Of a DNA stretch of 44,305 nucleotides, positions 1 through 8,372 are shown piece by piece (within the stretch, counting starts at the first letter, position 1; each line of letters begins with the position of its first letter). The stretch is taken from NCBI GenBank assembly GCA_039908345.1, contig JAMOBD010000019.1:1-44305 (forward strand), in the 5' to 3' direction. The DNA comes from Magnetospirillum sp. WYHS-4. GTDB taxonomy: Bacteria > Pseudomonadota > Alphaproteobacteria > Rhodospirillales > GLO-3. The position numbers and the translations under genes are program-made. Below the pieces are notes generated by a model. It saw only the letters and a list, made by a program, of their open reading frames with translations. It did not search any database and was not told the origin of the DNA.

Positions 1-282
1 CGGCCCTCCCCCGGTCCAGCAGACGACCGTCCCGTCGCCCCATTGGGCGATCTGTTGTTCGAGACGTTCCTTGGCCAGGGTGGCGGCATTGACCTCCCGG
101 CCTTCCCACTGGCAGCGGGCGCCGAAATCGTCGGGCGCCAGAATTCCCTCCAGCCTGATCCTGCGCCCATCGATTTCCAGGATATTGCCGTTAATCACGC
201 GCGGCCTCCCGACGATCTCCTCGCCCCAGGCGGGAGACGCCGATAGACAAGCCAGAGCCAGCACCATGACCAACCATCGCAT
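1..282 (-). CDS. Secreted thermonuclease (SNase)-like protein, partial
   Basis: The 3' end lies outside the window; 94 residues are visible. The protein starts MRWLVMVLALACLSASPAWG, a clear Sec signal peptide with a likely cleavage after Ala-Trp-Gly. It is followed by VINGNILEIDGRRIRLEGI, which has the beta-strand pattern of staphylococcal nuclease-like domains (V-x-DGD-x-x-x-I-x-G-x-x-IRL-x-G-I-x-AP-E), here ending LAPDD. The visible part contains Cys residues in GARCQW and VVCW. In the family the domain cleaves nucleic acid, but many bacterial members with weak active sites are uncharacterised. The catalytic residues cannot be judged from this fragment. The start at 282 was chosen because it gives the signal peptide; an overlapping longer frame does not. 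Confidence 0.75.
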   Translation of the reverse strand, partial: MRWLVMVLALACLSASPAWGEEIVGRPRVINGNILEIDGRRIRLEGILAPDDFGARCQWEGREVNAATLAKERLEQQIAQWGDGTVVCWTGGGP

Positions 283-422
283 ACCCCATCCTGTCCAATC
301 GCCAAGGAAGAAGCAAGGAGGGGACCAGCTCAGACTTCCGCGATCCGCCGCGGCGGATGGTTAACTCCGTTTTTACCATCGGCCCCCAAGATGGTAGAAT
401 AATGCGGTGGAAAGGTGACGCC

Positions 423-767
423 ATGAAGAGGCTCCTCGCGATGCTCGCCCTGATGGTGGTGACTGGCTGTGGCGTGGTCTCCAGCGGTGCGGCACCTGGC
501 TTGGGCCAGGCCGAGGTGGCCAGCGTCATGGTTTCCAAGAAGACCATCACGGACCATGTCGTGTCCTACATGAGCGGCAAGAACTGTACCTTCATGCGGT
601 CGAACCAGGGGCTTACCTATTGCGAAGAGGACGAGAAGTTCCCCAAGCCGCCGGTCTATTGCTACAAGACCTTGGGCCAAGTGACCTGCTATGATCGTCC
701 GGACCCCTTCGATCCGCGTACCCAGAAACTGGGCGAGAACGACCACAACCTGCCCAACAGCCGCTGA
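423..767 (+). CDS. Small putative lipoprotein, function unknown
   Basis: This 114-residue protein begins MKRLLAMLALMVVTGCG. The hydrophobic stretch followed by V-T-G-C is a lipobox, so Cys16 is probably lipidated and the mature protein membrane-anchored. The mature part has five further cysteines (NCTFM, TYCEE, YCYKT, VTCYD), which suggests disulfides in the periplasm. The ATG at 423 has an AAAGGTGA ribosome binding site just upstream. A start at 402 in the same frame would put charged residues before the signal and is less likely. I do not recognise a family. The gene lies 10 bases before the Sel1-repeat gene and probably shares its transcript. Confidence 0.75.
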   Translation: MKRLLAMLALMVVTGCGVVSSGAAPGLGQAEVASVMVSKKTITDHVVSYMSGKNCTFMRSNQGLTYCEEDEKFPKPPVYCYKTLGQVTCYDRPDPFDPRTQKLGENDHNLPNSR

Positions 768-777
768 TTTCCCCGCG

Positions 778-1500
778 ATGAAGCGCCTCGTTTTCCTCGC
801 CCTGGTGATGGCGGGCATCGCCCTGGGAAGTTTCTGGGCTGCCTGGGAGGCGGCGCGGGAAGCGTCGCCGCCCGTGATGCCCCAGGAAGCCGATGCGGTG
901 GCCCGCTTCGATGCGACTCGCCGCGATGCCCTGGCCGGAGACCGCGAGGCCCGGGTGCGTCTGGGTGACCTTCTGCGCCAGGGCCTGGGTGCGCCGAGAG
1001 ACGTCAAGGAGGCCGCCAAGTGGTATCGGGAGGCCCTGCGGCAAGGCAGCGCCGAAGCCCAGTCGCGCCTGGGCCGGATGATGGTGGCCGGGGAGGGGAT
1101 GCCAATCGACTATATCCGCGCCGCGGAACTGTTCCGCGCCGCCGCCCAGGCCGGAAGTCGCGAGGCGCGGTTCGAACTGGGACGCCTATATTACCACGGC
1201 CGCGGAGTGACCCACGACTATGGTCGGGCCATCGAGCTTTTCCGCCAAGCCGCCGAACAGGGGCATTCTGGAGCCCAGTTCCTCATGGGCGGCATGATCG
1301 AGGAGGGCTGGGGCATGAAAGAAGACGCGACCGAGGCCTACAAGTGGTACACTCTCGCCGCCCGCGACCCGGCAGGCCTGCGCGCTCTGGATTCCAAGTT
1401 CGATCCGGAAGAGGCTCGGCGGCGCTTGCGGTCGAGGCTGAGCCGCTTCGAGGTGGAGCGGGGGGAGGAATTGGCACGTGACTGGCGACCCAAGCCCTGA
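778..1500 (+). CDS. Sel1-like repeat (SLR/TPR) protein
   Basis: The protein has 240 residues with an N-terminal hydrophobic segment (about residues 4-22) that is a signal anchor or signal peptide. Several Sel1 repeats follow, recognisable by A-x-x-x-L-G-x-x-Y-x-x-G-x-G-V-x-x-D-x-x-x-A-x-x-W-Y-x-x-A-A. Clear copies are VRLGDLLRQGLG...AAKWYREA, SRLGRMMVAGEG, FELGRLYYHGRGV and FLMGGMIEEGWG...AYKWYTLA. Sel1 repeats form alpha-solenoid scaffolds for protein-protein contacts, often in envelope or stress pathways. The partner is unknown. Its 3' end overlaps the start of cobC by 23 bases. Confidence 0.85.
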   Translation: MKRLVFLALVMAGIALGSFWAAWEAAREASPPVMPQEADAVARFDATRRDALAGDREARVRLGDLLRQGLGAPRDVKEAAKWYREALRQGSAEAQSRLGRMMVAGEGMPIDYIRAAELFRAAAQAGSREARFELGRLYYHGRGVTHDYGRAIELFRQAAEQGHSGAQFLMGGMIEEGWGMKEDATEAYKWYTLAARDPAGLRALDSKFDPEEARRRLRSRLSRFEVERGEELARDWRPKP

Positions 1501-2533
1501 GGCGGGTCTTTCGTCTGAACCTCCGGGTCCGGCCGCCGCCATCGATCATGGCGGCGACCTGGCCGCCGCGACGGCTGCCTTCGGCATGCCGGCCGAGGAT
1601 TGGCTCGACCTGTCCACCGGCATCAATCCCCATTCCTATCTGGTCCTGCCGCCGCACCCCGAGGCCTGGAGCCGCCTGCCCGATACCGGGGTCACGATGC
1701 GGCTGCTGGCTGCGGCGGCCCGCTGCTATGGGGTGGCCGATCCGTCGCTGGTGGTTGCGGCGCCCGGGACCCAGGCGCTCATCCAGTGGCTGCCCCTGCT
1801 TGTCGGCCGCACCCGGGTGGCCGTTCTGAGCCCCACCTACGCCGAACATGCCGGTGCCTGGCGGGCCGCCGGCCACACGGTGGTCGAGGTGGGTGGACTT
1901 GCCGCCCTCAAGGCCGCGCAACCCGGCGTCGCGGTGATCGTCAATCCCAACAATCCGGACGGCCGCCGCGTTCGGCCTGCCGACATCCTCGACTTGACGG
2001 AGCAGATGGCCGAAAGACGTGGCTTGGTGATGGTGGACGAGGCCTTCGCCGATACTCTTCCCGAAATCAGCGTCGCCGCCCAGGCCGGCCTGCCGGGTCT
2101 TGTGGTGCTGCGGTCCTTCGGCAAGTTCTTCGGCCTGGCCGGGCTGCGCCTCGGATTCGCGCTGGCCTGGCCGGACATGGCGGAAGCCCTGCGCAGCGCG
2201 CTGGGGCCTTGGGCGGTCTCCGGACCGGCTGCGGCCGTCGCCACGGGTGCCCTGGAGGACGATACCTGGATCGCCATCACCCGCCAGCGCCTCCGGCTGT
2301 CCATGGAACAGCTCCATGCGCTGTTGCAACGTTCGGGCCTGGAGGTGTTGGGCGGCACCAGCCTTTTCGTGTTGACCGCGCACGACCGGGCTCCGGATCT
2401 GCACGCCCACTTGGCCCGCCAGGGTATCTGGGTGCGCCGTTTCTCCGACCATCCCCGCTGGCTGCGCTTCGGCCTTCCCCCGGAAGGCTCCTGGGAACGG
2501 CTGGAAGTGGGGATCAAGTCCTTCCCCGGATAG
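1478..2533 (+). CDS. cobC: Threonine-phosphate decarboxylase (cobalamin biosynthesis, CobC/CobD type)
   Basis: This 351-residue PLP enzyme of aminotransferase class I/II fold makes (R)-1-amino-2-propanol phosphate, the linker of the cobalamin nucleotide loop. Family marks are LDLSTGINP (residues 44-51), VNPNNPDG (155-162), VDEAFAD (187-192) and SFGKFFGLAGLRLGFAL, where Lys216 is the PLP Schiff-base lysine. Length is normal. The start is GTG 1478, preceded by GGGGAGGAA; it lies inside the end of the Sel1 gene, suggesting translational coupling. The usual partner cbiB is not beside it. The name follows alphaproteobacterial usage; the enterobacterial enzyme with this activity is called CobD. It converges with phnW with a 1-base gap and no terminator between them. 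Confidence 0.88.
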   Translation: MTGDPSPEAGLSSEPPGPAAAIDHGGDLAAATAAFGMPAEDWLDLSTGINPHSYLVLPPHPEAWSRLPDTGVTMRLLAAAARCYGVADPSLVVAAPGTQALIQWLPLLVGRTRVAVLSPTYAEHAGAWRAAGHTVVEVGGLAALKAAQPGVAVIVNPNNPDGRRVRPADILDLTEQMAERRGLVMVDEAFADTLPEISVAAQAGLPGLVVLRSFGKFFGLAGLRLGFALAWPDMAEALRSALGPWAVSGPAAAVATGALEDDTWIAITRQRLRLSMEQLHALLQRSGLEVLGGTSLFVLTAHDRAPDLHAHLARQGIWVRRFSDHPRWLRFGLPPEGSWERLEVGIKSFPG

Positions 2534-2534
2534 C

Positions 2535-3656
2535 TCAGGGCTGGCCGGAAACGACGCCCAGGTCCTTCATCACCTCGGCGACGGCGCCCAGGGCGGCCTT
2601 CATCTCGGCCGCGCCCAGGGCGCCGATGCAGCCCATGCGGAAACTGTCGGCCACCGTCAGCTTGCCGGGATAGATGACGAAGCCCCGGTCCTTCAAGCCA
2701 TCGTAGAATTTCGGGAAATGGAACTTCGGATCGGCCGGCATGCGGAAGGTGACGATGATCGGGGCCTGCACCGCGTCGGGCAGCAGGGTCGCGAAACCGA
2801 GCGCCCGCATGCCTTCCACAAGCAGGCGGCAGTTGGCCGCGTAGCGGGCATGCCGCCCGGCCACGCCGCCTTCCGCCTCGAAACGGTCAAGGGCTTGGGA
2901 AAAAGCGGCGATCACGTGGGTGGGTGGGGTGAAGCGCCACTGGCCGTTTCCTTCCATGGCCCGCCATTGGTCGTGCAGGTCGAGGGCGAGGGAATGGGCG
3001 TTGCCCGCCGCCGCTTCCAGGACGTCGCGGCGTGCCACCACGAAGCCCATCCCCGGAACGCCTTCCAGGCACTTGTTGCTGGAGGCGGCGACGGCGTCGA
3101 AGGGAACGGCACGGGCATCCAACTCCAGGGCGCCGAAGGCGCTCATGGCGTCGATCAACAGCCGGCGGTGGTGGCGTGCCGTCGCCTCGGCAAGGGCGGC
3201 GATGGGGTTGAGCACTCCCGAAGTGGTCTCGCAATGGACCGCCAGCACGTGGGTGACGGTCGGATCGGCCGCCAGCACGGCGTCGAGGGACACGGGGTCG
3301 CACGGGATGTCCTCCGGGTTCTCCAGGATCGTGCAGGGGCGGCCCAGGACCTCCAGGATGCGGGCCATGCGCTGGCCGTAAGCGCCGTTGACCAGCACCA
3401 GGGCCTTGCCGTCCCGCGGCACCAGGGTGCCGATCATCGCCTCCACCGCGAAGGTGCCGCTGCCCTGCAAGGGCACGCAGACGTGGGTTTTCTCGCCATG
3501 GACGATGCCCGCCAGGCGTTCGCGCATATGGACGTTCATGGCGATGAAGGCGGCATCGCGCGAGCCCCAGTCGTGCAGCATTGCCCCCTTGGTTTCCGCC
3601 GCCGTGGTCAAAGGGCCGGGGGTGAGCAGCCAGGGATCGCCGGTTTCGCTAGCCAT
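2535..3656 (-). CDS. phnW: 2-aminoethylphosphonate--pyruvate transaminase-like aminotransferase
   Basis: This 373-residue class V PLP aminotransferase begins with the PhnW-like pattern LLTPGPLTT (residues 10-18). HCETTSGVLNP (141-151) and ASSNKCLEGVPG follow, with Lys195 as PLP lysine. The C-terminus FVIYPGKLTVADSFRMGCIG is typical of PhnW. The enzyme removes the amino group of 2-aminoethylphosphonate to give phosphonoacetaldehyde, using pyruvate as acceptor. No other phosphonate gene (phnX, phnA, transporter) is present here, so the substrate is inferred from family resemblance only. A related alanine--glyoxylate aminotransferase role is the main alternative. The ATG at 3656 has no competing upstream start. 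Confidence 0.82.
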   Translation of the reverse strand: MASETGDPWLLTPGPLTTAAETKGAMLHDWGSRDAAFIAMNVHMRERLAGIVHGEKTHVCVPLQGSGTFAVEAMIGTLVPRDGKALVLVNGAYGQRMARILEVLGRPCTILENPEDIPCDPVSLDAVLAADPTVTHVLAVHCETTSGVLNPIAALAEATARHHRRLLIDAMSAFGALELDARAVPFDAVAASSNKCLEGVPGMGFVVARRDVLEAAAGNAHSLALDLHDQWRAMEGNGQWRFTPPTHVIAAFSQALDRFEAEGGVAGRHARYAANCRLLVEGMRALGFATLLPDAVQAPIIVTFRMPADPKFHFPKFYDGLKDRGFVIYPGKLTVADSFRMGCIGALGAAEMKAALGAVAEVMKDLGVVSGQP

Positions 3657-3733
3657 GATGAGGTTCCTGCCGTTATGAAGGCGTCACGGGTTTGTCGCAC
3701 TGCCGGGTTAGGCTGTGCAAGAGGGAGCGCGCC

Positions 3734-4312
3734 GTGCTGATCGCCGACACCTTGGTCGTCTTCGACCTGGAGTTTACCACCTGGGAAGGATTCATGGCGA
3801 GCGGCTGGTCCCTGCCCGGCAAGCGCCGCGAGGTGGTGCAGATCGGTGCCGTCCGCCTGGACGCGGCGGCCGGCTTTGCCGAGACCGGGGCGTTCCAGGC
3901 CCTGGTGCGACCGCGGCTCCACCCCCGGCTCAGCACCTATTTCATCGAACTGACCGGCATCGACCAGGAAATGGTCGACCGCGACGGCCGGCCGTTCCCC
4001 GAGGCGATGGGCGACTTCGTCGCTTTCCTGGAGGGATCGGGAACGGTGCAACTGGTCGCCAACGGTCTCGACGGGCCGATACTGGCCGACAACTGCGGCT
4101 GGCACGACTTGCCGGTTCCGCCGGCGGTTATCCGGACGCTGGACGTGTCGAACTTCTTCACCCGGCTTCTGGGGCGGGATCGCCACGTGACGACCAGCCA
4201 ACTTTCCGGCTTGCTGGGGTTCCCGGAACAGGGGCGGGCTCACGACGGCTTGGCCGATGCCCGGACCCTGGGTGCCGCCCTCCGGCATCTCCGCGCCCAG
4301 GGCCGCCTATAG
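3734..4312 (+). CDS. DEDDh-family 3'-5' exonuclease
   Basis: The protein has 192 residues from GTG 3734, which has AAGAGGGA about 8 bases upstream. An ATG at 3692 would add a Cys/Arg-rich tail that does not look like family sequence. Motif Exo I is VVFDLEFTTW (Asp11, Glu13). EVVQIGAVRLD and FIELTGIDQEMVD follow in the usual order, and Exo III is HDGLADARTLG (His and Asp near the end). This is the RNase T/DnaQ/KapD-like fold, acting on single-stranded RNA or DNA ends. The exact substrate cannot be told. Its stop overlaps the stop of the convergent EAL gene by 6 bases. Confidence 0.85.
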   Translation: MLIADTLVVFDLEFTTWEGFMASGWSLPGKRREVVQIGAVRLDAAAGFAETGAFQALVRPRLHPRLSTYFIELTGIDQEMVDRDGRPFPEAMGDFVAFLEGSGTVQLVANGLDGPILADNCGWHDLPVPPAVIRTLDVSNFFTRLLGRDRHVTTSQLSGLLGFPEQGRAHDGLADARTLGAALRHLRAQGRL

Positions 4313-5449
4313 GATCGACGCGGCCGGCACCGGCCGGCCGTAGAGCCATCCCTGGGCGAGGGTAATGCCGATGCCGGTGAGGGCCTCAGCCTGTTCCCCG
4401 GTCTCGACGCCTTCGGCCAGCACCTCGGCGCCCAACTCGCGGAAGCGGGCGGTGGCGCGGGCGATGTCGTCCACGAAGGCTTGGCCGCGCGCCGCGTTGC
4501 GGATCACCGTGATGCAGAGCTTGACGATGTCGGGACGCAAGATTTCCGCCAACTCGGGGTCGGCGAAGCCGCAGCCGGTGTCGTCCAGGGCGATGCGCAG
4601 GCCTTGCGCCCGCATGTCGGCAAGGATCGGCAGCAGGTGCTTGGCTTCCTGCAAAGGCAGGTGTTCGGTGAGTTCCAGGACCAAGCCGGGCTGGGCCAAA
4701 CGGGCGACGAGGTCGCGGTCCATGATGGTGCGCGCCCCCAGGTTGACGCTGACCCAGTAGGGCTCCGGAACCCGCCGTGCCAGGCCTGCCGCTTGTTCGG
4801 CGCAGATGGCTTCCAGGGTCGATCCCAGACCGTGTTGGTTGGCGGTTCCGAACAGAATGTCGGCCCGCTCCAGGGCATGGCCCACGGGACCGCGCGACAG
4901 GGCCTCGTATCCGATCGTCCGGCCGTCGGGGAAGGAGACGATGGGCTGCAGAAGGGTGCGCAAAGTGCCGCCACCGGTGATCAGGCGCTCCAGTTCCAGG
5001 CGTTCGACCGGAATTCCCGCGCTCCAGCAGCAGGGACAATTCCCCATGTAGCCATCGATCCAGGCATCCGGACCCGCCGCCGTCCCGTCCCGCAGGTCGA
5101 CGACGCCCAACCGGAACCCGACCCTGGAACCGCTGGCCGCCCCGAATATCTCCTGCAAGGATTCGCGCACCAGCATGCTGCCCGAGGCGACGATGGCGTC
5201 GCGTTGTTCATCCGCATCGCCGGGCAAGGCCGAAGGCGTGAAGCGGAAGGCCCGCCACCAGCGTCCCTTCCGGCCGGACGGGGGGAAATCGTCCAGGTCA
5301 TGGCGGGCCAGGAGTCGGTAGGCCAATCCGGCGAAGGCTGTTCCGACTTCGGCCAGCGCCGCGTCGACAACCACGCTGCCGAACACCGAAAAAAGGCGAT
5401 CAATGTCTTCGATTTGGAGGACCAGAAGGCAGCGGGACCTGTCTCTCAT
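4307..5449 (-). CDS. EAL-domain protein with atypical active site and a CPCC motif
   Basis: This 380-residue protein has an N-terminal part of about 145 residues that resembles a decayed GGDEF domain without a GGDEF motif, ending in NCPCCW (Cys138, Cys140, Cys141). An EAL domain then follows: YEALSRG (Glu182), WVSVNLGAR, LELTEH and LAEGVETGEQ. The normally conserved DDFGTGYSS loop reads DDTGCGFAD (from Asp289). The K-[IL]-D motif reads KLC: Lys310 is kept, Asp is Cys312. EAL domains hydrolyse cyclic di-GMP. With these changes activity may be low, or the protein may be a sensor. No signal peptide or membrane segment is obvious. Confidence 0.82.
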   Translation of the reverse strand: MRDRSRCLLVLQIEDIDRLFSVFGSVVVDAALAEVGTAFAGLAYRLLARHDLDDFPPSGRKGRWWRAFRFTPSALPGDADEQRDAIVASGSMLVRESLQEIFGAASGSRVGFRLGVVDLRDGTAAGPDAWIDGYMGNCPCCWSAGIPVERLELERLITGGGTLRTLLQPIVSFPDGRTIGYEALSRGPVGHALERADILFGTANQHGLGSTLEAICAEQAAGLARRVPEPYWVSVNLGARTIMDRDLVARLAQPGLVLELTEHLPLQEAKHLLPILADMRAQGLRIALDDTGCGFADPELAEILRPDIVKLCITVIRNAARGQAFVDDIARATARFRELGAEVLAEGVETGEQAEALTGIGITLAQGWLYGRPVPAASIL

Positions 5450-5473
5450 GGAGCCACTATAGCCGATTCCGGT

Positions 5474-6181
5474 TTATTGGCAGCGAACAATTTCCCCGTG
5501 CCGCGTGCAAACCGGGTCGGCCAAGTCGACGAACCGGGGGGCGACTTCCTCCGGGGCGCGCAGGCCTTCCGACTTCTCACCGGGAAAGGCCTTGGCGCGC
5601 AGGCGGGTGCGCAGGGGGCCGGGGTCGATCAGGTTGACCCGCAAGGAGGTGCGCAGGGTCTCCGCCGCCCAGGCCCGTGCCAGGGCCTCCAGGGCGGCCT
5701 TGCTGGCCGCGTAGGGTCCCCAGTAGGCCTCGCCCGCCTGCGCGGCGGCGGCGGTGGCGAAGATCGCCCGCCCGGCATCCGACAGGCGCAGCAGGGGATC
5801 GAGCGAGCGGATCAGGCGCCAGTTGGCGGTGGTGTTGACCGCCATAACCTCGTCGAAGACCTCGGGCTTGCAATGACCCAGGGGGCCCAGCACCCCCAGC
5901 ACCCCGGCACAACCGGCCAGGATGTCCAGTTTCCCGTGGCGTTCGTGCAGGGCGGCGCCCAGGCGGTCCAGGCCGTCGCCGTCGCGCAGGTCGAGGGGCA
6001 CGAGGGTGGCGTGGCGGCCGAGCGCGCGGACCTCGTCGTCCAGTTCCTCCAGAGCGCCCTGGGTGCGGGCGACCAGCACCAGGTCGGCGCCCTCCCTTGC
6101 GAATTCCAGGGCCACCGCCCGGCCAAGACCGCGCGAAGCCCCGGTCACGACCGCGATACGTCCTTCAAGACGGCCGGGCAT
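5474..6181 (-). CDS. Short-chain dehydrogenase/reductase (SDR)
   Basis: This 235-residue classical SDR has the cofactor motif VVTGASRGLGRA (residues 11-22), the NAG-like motif in LAGCAGVLG and the catalytic Tyr-Lys in YAASKAA. LRVNLIDPGPLRT then follows as usual. It is an NAD(P)-dependent oxidoreductase; the substrate is unknown. It starts one base after the purF stop, so it is the third gene of the cvpA-purF-SDR transcript. Homologues after purF are often annotated YciK-like, but I cannot fix that name. Confidence 0.88.
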   Translation of the reverse strand: MPGRLEGRIAVVTGASRGLGRAVALEFAREGADLVLVARTQGALEELDDEVRALGRHATLVPLDLRDGDGLDRLGAALHERHGKLDILAGCAGVLGVLGPLGHCKPEVFDEVMAVNTTANWRLIRSLDPLLRLSDAGRAIFATAAAAQAGEAYWGPYAASKAALEALARAWAAETLRTSLRVNLIDPGPLRTRLRAKAFPGEKSEGLRAPEEVAPRFVDLADPVCTRHGEIVRCQ

Positions 6182-6182
6182 G

Positions 6183-7667
6183 TCAGGAATGCTCCTTCAA
6201 CAAGGACAACTGGCGGGGAGCCGGGCCGTCTTCGTGGTCGACCAGGCGGATCGGATAGTTGCCCGTGAAGCAGGCGTCGCAGTAGGCGGATCGGGTCGGG
6301 TCCCATTTCTCTTGGCCCACCGCCCGGTAGAGACCGTCGATGGACAGATAGGTCAGGGAATCGACCCCGATCTGGCGGGCGATCTCGTCCACCGAGAAGT
6401 TGGCGGCCATCAATTCCGCCTTGGTCGGGGTGTCGATGCCGTAGAAGCAGGGGTTGGTGGTGGGCGGGCAGGAAATCGCCATGTGCACCTCGCGGGCGCC
6501 CGCCTGGCGGACCATCTCGACGATCTTGCGCGACGTGGTGCCGCGCACCAGGGAATCGTCGACCAGCACCACCCGCTTGCCGGCGATCAGGGCCGCGTTG
6601 GCGTTGTGCTTGAGGCGTACCCCCAGGTTGCGGATGCGATCCGACGGCTCGATGAAGGTGCGGCCCACGTAGTGGTTGCGGATGATGCCCAGTTCGAAGG
6701 GAATGGCGGCTTCTTCCGCATAGCCGATGGCGGCGGGGACGCCGGAATCGGGGATCGGCACCACCATGTCGGCCATCACGCCCTCGGCGCGGGCCTCGCG
6801 GGCCAGTTCATGGCCGATCTCCTTGCGCACCGCGTAGACGTTGCGCCCCTCGATGACGCTGTCCGGGCGGGCGAAGTAGATGTATTCGAAAATGCAGAAG
6901 CGGTGCGGGGCCGGCGGGAAGGGATGGAGCGAGCGCAGTCCCGACTTGTCGATCACCACCATCTCGCCCGGTTCGATGTCGCGGATATAGTCGGCGCCGA
7001 TGATGTCGAGGGCGACGGTCTCCGAACAGAGGATGTAGGCCTCGGCCAGCTTGCCCAGGACCAGCGGCCGCACACCCCAGGGGTCGCGCACCCCGATCAG
7101 CTTCTCGCGGGTCAGGCAGACCAGGGAATAGGCTCCGGTCACTTGGCGAAGGGCGTCGATGACCCGGTCGACCACCTTGGGATACTCGCTGCGCGCCACC
7201 AGATGGATGATGACTTCGGTGTCCGACGTCGACTGGAAGATGCTGCCCTGGCTGACCAGCGACTTGCGCAACTGGTACGAATTGGTGAGATTGCCGTTGT
7301 GGGCGACGGCCAGGCCGCCGAACTCGAAATCGGCGAACAAAGGCTGGACGTTGCGCAAGAGGGTGCCGCCGGCCGTCGAATAGCGGACATGGCCGACCGC
7401 CAAGTCGCCCTTCAGGCGGCGGATGACGGTCTCGGAATCGAAGATCTCGCCGACCCGGCCCAGGGCCCGGTGGGGGTGGAACTGTTCCCCGTCGAAGGCG
7501 ACGATGCCGGCCGATTCCTGGCCGCGGTGCTGCAGGGCGTGCAGGCCCAAGGCGGTGCGTGCCGCGGCCTCGGGGCTGCCGAAGATGCCGAACACGCCGC
7601 ATTCGTCATGGAAATGGTCGTCGTCCGCGGAAAGGCTGGCCGCCATTGGGGAGGCTCCCGAACTCAT
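6183..7667 (-). CDS. purF: Amidophosphoribosyltransferase
   Basis: This 494-residue enzyme catalyses the first committed step of purine synthesis: glutamine amide nitrogen goes to PRPP to give 5-phosphoribosylamine. A 22-residue propeptide precedes Cys23 in DECGVFGIFG, the N-terminal nucleophile of the class II glutaminase domain. QHRGQESAG and HNGNLTN are the next glutaminase marks. The C-terminal phosphoribosyltransferase domain carries the PRPP motif VVLVDDSLVRGTTS. Length and order are normal. It overlaps cvpA by 4 bases (ATGA), a pairing common in Proteobacteria. Confidence 0.97.
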   Translation of the reverse strand: MSSGASPMAASLSADDDHFHDECGVFGIFGSPEAAARTALGLHALQHRGQESAGIVAFDGEQFHPHRALGRVGEIFDSETVIRRLKGDLAVGHVRYSTAGGTLLRNVQPLFADFEFGGLAVAHNGNLTNSYQLRKSLVSQGSIFQSTSDTEVIIHLVARSEYPKVVDRVIDALRQVTGAYSLVCLTREKLIGVRDPWGVRPLVLGKLAEAYILCSETVALDIIGADYIRDIEPGEMVVIDKSGLRSLHPFPPAPHRFCIFEYIYFARPDSVIEGRNVYAVRKEIGHELAREARAEGVMADMVVPIPDSGVPAAIGYAEEAAIPFELGIIRNHYVGRTFIEPSDRIRNLGVRLKHNANAALIAGKRVVLVDDSLVRGTTSRKIVEMVRQAGAREVHMAISCPPTTNPCFYGIDTPTKAELMAANFSVDEIARQIGVDSLTYLSIDGLYRAVGQEKWDPTRSAYCDACFTGNYPIRLVDHEDGPAPRQLSLLKEHS

Positions 7668-8359
7668 TGGTTCTCGATGAGGCGCTGCATATCGCGGCGC
7701 TCGCGCGGATCGTAGCCACCCTCCTGGCCGGGGGGAGGGGCAGCGGTACCGGCCCCAGCTTCCGGCCCCTTCGGCTTCACATCCAGCATGTTGCGCAGCG
7801 CCTTCTGGGATTCAAGCAGTTTTTCGGTCTCGCGGGCGAACTCGTCCACCTGTTCGCCTGCCGCCTGGGCGCTTTCCGGCAGAACGGACCGCAGCATGCG
7901 GGCGCCGCCGGCCATCAAGGGGGCGGTGCGGGCCTGGGCGATGACGGTGGGACGGAATTCGGCCTTGGGCCAGAGCCATTCCGCCCCCATGTAGGCCAGG
8001 GCGACCAGGATGGCGCCGCGCACCAAACCGAACAGAAAGCCGAGCGCCCGGTCCAGCGCGCCCAGCGCACTGTGGCGGATGCGCGACGACAGCAGGTGGG
8101 TGAGGATCGACAGGGCGAACAGGCTGACCACGAAGATCAGGGTGCCGGCGGCGATGTCGGCCACCATCTCCTTGGGAATGAGGCCGCGGGCATAGGGGCG
8201 CAGCAAGGGGAAGCCCCAGATGGTGGCGAATATGGCCCCCACCCAGCCGGCCACCGACAGGGTCTCGTGCACGAAGCCGCGCGAATAGGCGAGCAGGGCC
8301 GAAATCAGCAGCACGATGCCGACCACGATATCGACGACGTTGACCGGAAGATCCGCCAT
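7664..8359 (-). CDS. cvpA: CvpA family membrane protein
   Basis: The protein has 231 residues with about four N-terminal membrane segments (residues about 10-26, 32-50, 66-86 and 103-122). The family signature lies in VDIVVGIVLLISALLAYSRG and in GALDRALGFLFGLVRGA, where the conserved D-R-x-x-G-x-x-F-G-x-x-R-G stretch is visible. The C-terminal 90 residues are hydrophilic with many Pro and Gln. CvpA was first linked to colicin V production and later to envelope stress tolerance; the molecular role is open. It is the first gene of the purF operon and lies 13 bases after the radA stop in the same direction, so radA may feed the same transcript. Confidence 0.92.
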   Translation of the reverse strand: MADLPVNVVDIVVGIVLLISALLAYSRGFVHETLSVAGWVGAIFATIWGFPLLRPYARGLIPKEMVADIAAGTLIFVVSLFALSILTHLLSSRIRHSALGALDRALGFLFGLVRGAILVALAYMGAEWLWPKAEFRPTVIAQARTAPLMAGGARMLRSVLPESAQAAGEQVDEFARETEKLLESQKALRNMLDVKPKGPEAGAGTAAPPPGQEGGYDPRERRDMQRLIENQ

Positions 8360-8372
8360 GCCCCGTCCGTTC

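Noticed and set aside
4481-7715. Two long plus-strand open frames across the EAL, SDR and purF genes
   Set aside because: They mirror the codons of the minus-strand genes and have compositions unlike proteins.
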